Positions 61,206 through 64,000 of a DNA stretch of 64,000 bases are shown here, one piece after another (the stretch's first letter is position 1; each line of letters begins with the position of its first letter). The stretch is from an uncultured Clostridium sp. Lineage in GTDB: Bacteria > Bacillota > Clostridia > Lachnospirales > Lachnospiraceae. The stretch lies in the NCBI RefSeq assembly GCF_900547735.1, contig NZ_URHZ01000016.1, positions 15,890 to 79,889 on the forward strand, given 5' to 3'. The notes beneath the pieces were generated by a model, which did not search any database, was not told where the DNA came from, and was given only the letters and a program-made list of their open reading frames with translations. The position numbers and the translations under genes are program-made.

Positions 61206-63401
61206 ATGAAAAAAATCATCATCTTAATGCAGCAGGAAAAACGGGATCGGGTGGTAGCCGATTTTATGAAGCACAATCTGGAGGAGGTTCTGGAAAACAC
61301 GGTTCAGATTCAGATTCTCTATATAGAAAACCTGGAAAATACGCGTCTTCCGGAAGCGGATATTATTCTGGTAACCATCTATAACCTGATTTATAAGATA
61401 CGCGATAATTTTCAGGGGGAATGGGAGGAAATACTTCTGGCGGGAAGAACGCTGTCGCGGGAGGCGCTGCAGAAGATCAACCGGATCCCGGAGGGAGAGG
61501 ATGTGCTGGTAGTTAATAAATCTCAGGAAACGACGAGGGATATGCTCCATCTTTTCTATCAGCTCGGGGTAATGCATCTGAACTTCATTCCCTTTGACAG
61601 CCCGGGAGACCTGAAGGGAGTGGGGTATATTATTACGACCAGCATGCCCGGTTCGCTGCCGGATACTGCCGCAGAGATTATAGACATTGGCTACAGAAAA
61701 CTGGACACTCAGACATTTTTAAATATTTTTTCCAGGTTAAATATAGAGAGTGACCGGCTTACGCGGAATCTGCTCCGCTATATCCAGAAACTGCCGCAAA
61801 AGGACACCGATGTAGAAAAAAGATACCTGTCCTCCCAGCTTCTGAACAAGACGCTGGTGAAGGTCATAGAAAAAGCCGATTCCGGAATTATTGTGGTTGA
61901 CCGGGAACTGAATATTCTCTACTGCAGCCAGACGGCTAATGCAATACTATCCTCCGATTTCCAGCCCAATGATTCATTCGAGCTGCCGTCTCATCCGGAG
62001 ATTACAAAGCTTTTGACGGAGGAAGGATTCCAGCAGGATCTCGTACATATTGAGGATGAATATGTCATTGTGAAACGCCAGCAGCTAATGAGTGAGGATG
62101 AGCCAATCGGATTTTTCTTTGAACTGCGTACGGCTAAGAGCATCAGTGAGATGGGGAATAATTTAAGCGCCAATCTGAAAAAATCGGGACTCTATGCCCG
62201 ATACAGGTTTGAGGATATCATCTACCGCTCCCCGGCAATGGATAAATGCCTCGCAACGGCCGGGGCAATTGCAAAGACGGAATACGCGGTGCTGATTACC
62301 GGTGAAACGGGAGCAGGAAAAGAACTGCTGGCCCAGTCGATCCATAACGCGTCGGAGCGGGCCTCGGAACCGTTTGTAGCAATCAACTGCGCCGCTTTTC
62401 CGGAAAACCTTCTGGAAAGCGAGCTGTTCGGATATGAGGGAGGAGCGTTTACCGGATCGAAAAAGGGCGGAAAGACAGGCCTGTTTGAGCTGGCGAATAA
62501 GGGAACAATCTTTCTGGATGAAATAGGCGATATGCCCCTTTCACTTCAGGCCAAACTCCTGCGTGTATTGCAGGAGCAGCAGATTATGAGAATCGGGAGC
62601 AACACGGTTATCAATATCAATGTGAGAATCCTGTCGGCTACGAATAAAGATCTGAGGGAGGAGATAAGCGAAAAAAGATTCCGTGACGACCTGTATTACA
62701 GGCTGTCGGTATTTACAATCTGTATTCCTCCGCTCCGTGAGAGAAGAGAGGATATCCTGCCCATGTTTAAGGTGTTCAGCAATAAGCATGCCCTCCGTCT
62801 AAACGATGTCCAGATCCGTATGCTGACGGAATACCCCTGGCCGGGAAACGTCAGGGAATTAAAAAATGCCGCCATCTATTACGATGTGACCGGAAACCTG
62901 GACTGTATCCGGCCGGCGGAGGAAGCGGTTCCGGCAGGGACGGCTCTGCCGGGAACCGCAGCGGCGGGGATGACATCGGCGGGGATGATATCGGCGGGAG
63001 TGACACCGGCGGGAATGACATCGGCGGGAGTAACACCGGCGGGAATGACATCATCGGGGATGACATCATCGGGCATGGTACCGGCGGGGATGACATCATC
63101 AGGAATGGTATCGGCCGGTACGGCCCCATCAGGAACAAAACAGGCGGTATTATACACATCTGCGGAACTAAAGAATGCGATTGTGAAGGTGCTCCAGGAG
63201 TTTGGTGATATTGGCCTGGGGCGGGGAAGAATTCTTCGGATTGTCAGGCAGCGGGGAATGGTACTCAGCGAAAGCCGCTTTGAGGCGCTTGCCCGGGAGA
63301 TGGCTGAAGAGGGAATTATCCGCCGGAGCCGGGGACGCGGCGGGATACGGCTGGTAGAAAATGAGGGTATAAAAAGAATGGATGATGAAAAGACAGAATA
63401 G
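61206..63401 (+). CDS. Sigma-54-dependent activator with low-complexity linker and winged-helix C-terminus
   Basis: 731 aa from ATG 61206 after GGGGAGGAAAC. The first ~200 residues are a receiver-like or sensory region I do not recognise; a PAS-like segment lies at about 215-330 (LVKVIEKADSGIIVVDRELNILYCSQTANAI). AAA+ domain: Walker A GETGAGKE at 366-373, GAFTGS at 413-418, Walker B GTIFLDEIGDM. Residues ~575-645 are a run of 5-residue AGMTS/AGVTP units from 15-bp DNA repeats. Instead of a Fis helix the end is a winged helix (ELKNAIVKVLQEFGDIGLGRGRILRIVRQRGMVLSESRFEALAREMAEEGII). Probably drives the sigma-54 promoter at 63763. Confidence 0.9.
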   Translation: MKKIIILMQQEKRDRVVADFMKHNLEEVLENTVQIQILYIENLENTRLPEADIILVTIYNLIYKIRDNFQGEWEEILLAGRTLSREALQKINRIPEGEDVLVVNKSQETTRDMLHLFYQLGVMHLNFIPFDSPGDLKGVGYIITTSMPGSLPDTAAEIIDIGYRKLDTQTFLNIFSRLNIESDRLTRNLLRYIQKLPQKDTDVEKRYLSSQLLNKTLVKVIEKADSGIIVVDRELNILYCSQTANAILSSDFQPNDSFELPSHPEITKLLTEEGFQQDLVHIEDEYVIVKRQQLMSEDEPIGFFFELRTAKSISEMGNNLSANLKKSGLYARYRFEDIIYRSPAMDKCLATAGAIAKTEYAVLITGETGAGKELLAQSIHNASERASEPFVAINCAAFPENLLESELFGYEGGAFTGSKKGGKTGLFELANKGTIFLDEIGDMPLSLQAKLLRVLQEQQIMRIGSNTVININVRILSATNKDLREEISEKRFRDDLYYRLSVFTICIPPLRERREDILPMFKVFSNKHALRLNDVQIRMLTEYPWPGNVRELKNAAIYYDVTGNLDCIRPAEEAVPAGTALPGTAAAGMTSAGMISAGVTPAGMTSAGVTPAGMTSSGMTSSGMVPAGMTSSGMVSAGTAPSGTKQAVLYTSAELKNAIVKVLQEFGDIGLGRGRILRIVRQRGMVLSESRFEALAREMAEEGIIRRSRGRGGIRLVENEGIKRMDDEKTE
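62928..63140 (+). repeat. 15-bp tandem repeats inside the sigma-54 activator gene
   Basis: About twelve variants of a GGCGGGAATGACATC-type unit, each coding five residues (AGMTS, AGVTP, SGMTS). Copy changes stay in frame and alter the length of the linker between AAA+ and DNA-binding domains. Confidence 0.85.
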
Positions 63402-63414
63402 GACAGAGAAAGTA

Positions 63415-63640
63415 GAAATGAGAAGATGGGAAAAAAACAAGAGGGCAGAAACAGGAGAGTAGAAAAAAGAGGGCAGAAACAGGAGAGTAGAAAAAAGAGG
63501 GCAGAAACAGGAGAGTAGAAACAGGAGGGCAAAAAACAGGAGAGTAGTAACAGAAGAGCAGAAACAGGAGGGCAGAAGCCGGAGCGTAAAAACAGGAAAG
63601 AAGAAATAGAAAAGAAAAATAGAAAGAAAATAGTGGTTTA
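63415..63640 (+). repeat. Polypurine tract with 28-bp tandem repeat
   Basis: Over 200 bases are almost purely A and G with scattered C. A 28-bp unit containing GAGGGCAGAAACAGGAGAG starts at 63441, 63469 and 63497, then breaks down. No ribosome site or frame that makes sense; it separates the activator from its presumed target promoter. Confidence 0.85.
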
Positions 63641-63668
63641 ATAGTGTGTAACCAAATAACACACTATT
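63640..63668. promoter_or_regulatory. Palindromic candidate enhancer for the sigma-54 promoter
   Basis: AATAGTGTGT (63640-63649), 9-bp spacer, ACACACTATT (63659-63668): a perfect 10-bp inverted repeat ~95 bp before the -24 element. Confidence 0.65.
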
Positions 63669-63762
63669 TAAATAACGACAATTTATATTGCCATTTAAAT
63701 AATAGTTACAAAAGCTTGATAAATAAAGGCTTTTTATTGATTTTAACATGATATCCATTTTT

Positions 63763-63778
63763 GGCACGATAGTTGCTT
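63763..63778 (+). promoter_or_regulatory. Sigma-54 promoter at the window edge
   Basis: TGGCACG-ATAG-TTGCT, a full match to the -24/-12 consensus. It points to a gene beyond base 64000; the 220 bp after it show no gene with a ribosome site. Confidence 0.9.
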
Positions 63779-64000
63779 CTATAATAGGACAGAGCCGGTT
63801 GTACAGTGTGTCACAGTTCTCAGGACGCGGGATGAGCAGAATTGCTAATCTAACAGGATTGTGAACTATGACAAAAGGGTACCCGCCATTCTGCAACCTG
63901 CGCTCTCCGTCATTTTCACAGCAGTAAACCGTGGATTTGACCCAGCAGGCCTCCGCCCAAAGTCCAAACCGGTATGGACATACGGCCGGACGCCTTACAA
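63779..64000 (+). other. Leader after the sigma-54 promoter, no gene seen
   Basis: A 19-codon ATG frame at 63868 has no ribosome site. Nothing else is supported before the window ends. Confidence 0.4.

Noticed and set aside
62851..63896. Minus-strand frames over the activator tail and polypurine tract (up to 242 codons)
   Set aside because: Their sequence is Phe/Leu/Ser-rich translation of polypyrimidine repeats with no ribosome site.

Overview
The window reads as the chromosome of a spore-forming, gut-type Firmicute, most likely a Lachnospiraceae (Clostridium symbiosum / Lachnoclostridium-like). The evidence is spmA/spmB spore-maturation genes, a T-box in front of metG, strong AGGAGG ribosome binding sites with occasional GTG/TTG starts, balanced GC with AT-rich intergenic regions, two sigma-54 activators, YesM/YesN-type two-component proteins and many ABC/BCCT/DAACS transporters. 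The species name is inference only.

Layout. 1-6.7 kb: end of an amidohydrolase, an ABC-class ATPase with RGG/RDD tandem repeats, a MATE exporter, an Rpn-type nuclease beside a truncated copy of its own tail, and spmA. 6.9-11.5 kb: an ArsC/Spx-like protein sitting between spmA and spmB, a MarR regulator, a GerMN-like lipoprotein and a DUF885 lipoprotein. 11.5-12.6 kb: a gene-free kilobase holding two inverted copies of a MITE-like element. 12.6-19.7 kb: acyltransferase, T-box-metG, EcsC-like protein, tatD-rsmA, tRNA-Phe and tRNA-Gly.

19.7-25.6 kb holds the most interesting system. A BCCT (betaine-type) transporter, an aromatic ammonia-lyase-fold enzyme lacking the Ala-Ser-Gly triad that forms the MIO cofactor, and a small membrane protein form one minus-strand operon. 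It is preceded by a near-perfect sigma-54 promoter, a pair of 15-bp direct repeats about 170 bp further upstream, and a divergent sigma-54 enhancer-binding protein. MIO-less lyase plus betaine carrier points to ergothioneine (a histidine betaine) uptake and cleavage to trimethylamine and thiourocanate.

25.6-31.5 kb: tRNA-Gly, a zinc-ribbon protein with three Ltp-type repeats, a glycosyltransferase/DNA-glycosylase fusion, a lipoprotein and a SulP transporter. 31.5-44.4 kb: a long operon joining a peptide-type ABC transporter, a fructosamine kinase (frlD-like), HyuA/HyuB and a fructosamine-6-phosphate deglycase (frlB-like), followed by a GntR regulator; this looks like Amadori-product catabolism with an added oxoprolinase/hydantoinase step. 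44.6-52.4 kb: a paralogous secreted protein, a histidine kinase broken between its sensor and kinase halves, a YesN regulator, and an AfuA/FbpA-type ABC system. 52.5-55.5 kb: KdpE/short-KdpD pair and a SEC-C methionine aminopeptidase. 55.6-59.7 kb: LysR, PLP enzyme, DAACS carrier and RidA, with a shared sequence motif before both transcripts. 59.8-64 kb: a DUF1266-DUF2185 protein, a second sigma-54 activator, a polypurine repeat tract, and at the edge a palindrome plus a sigma-54 promoter firing out of the window.

Two families of short palindromic repeats (three and five copies) are scattered between genes across the window.
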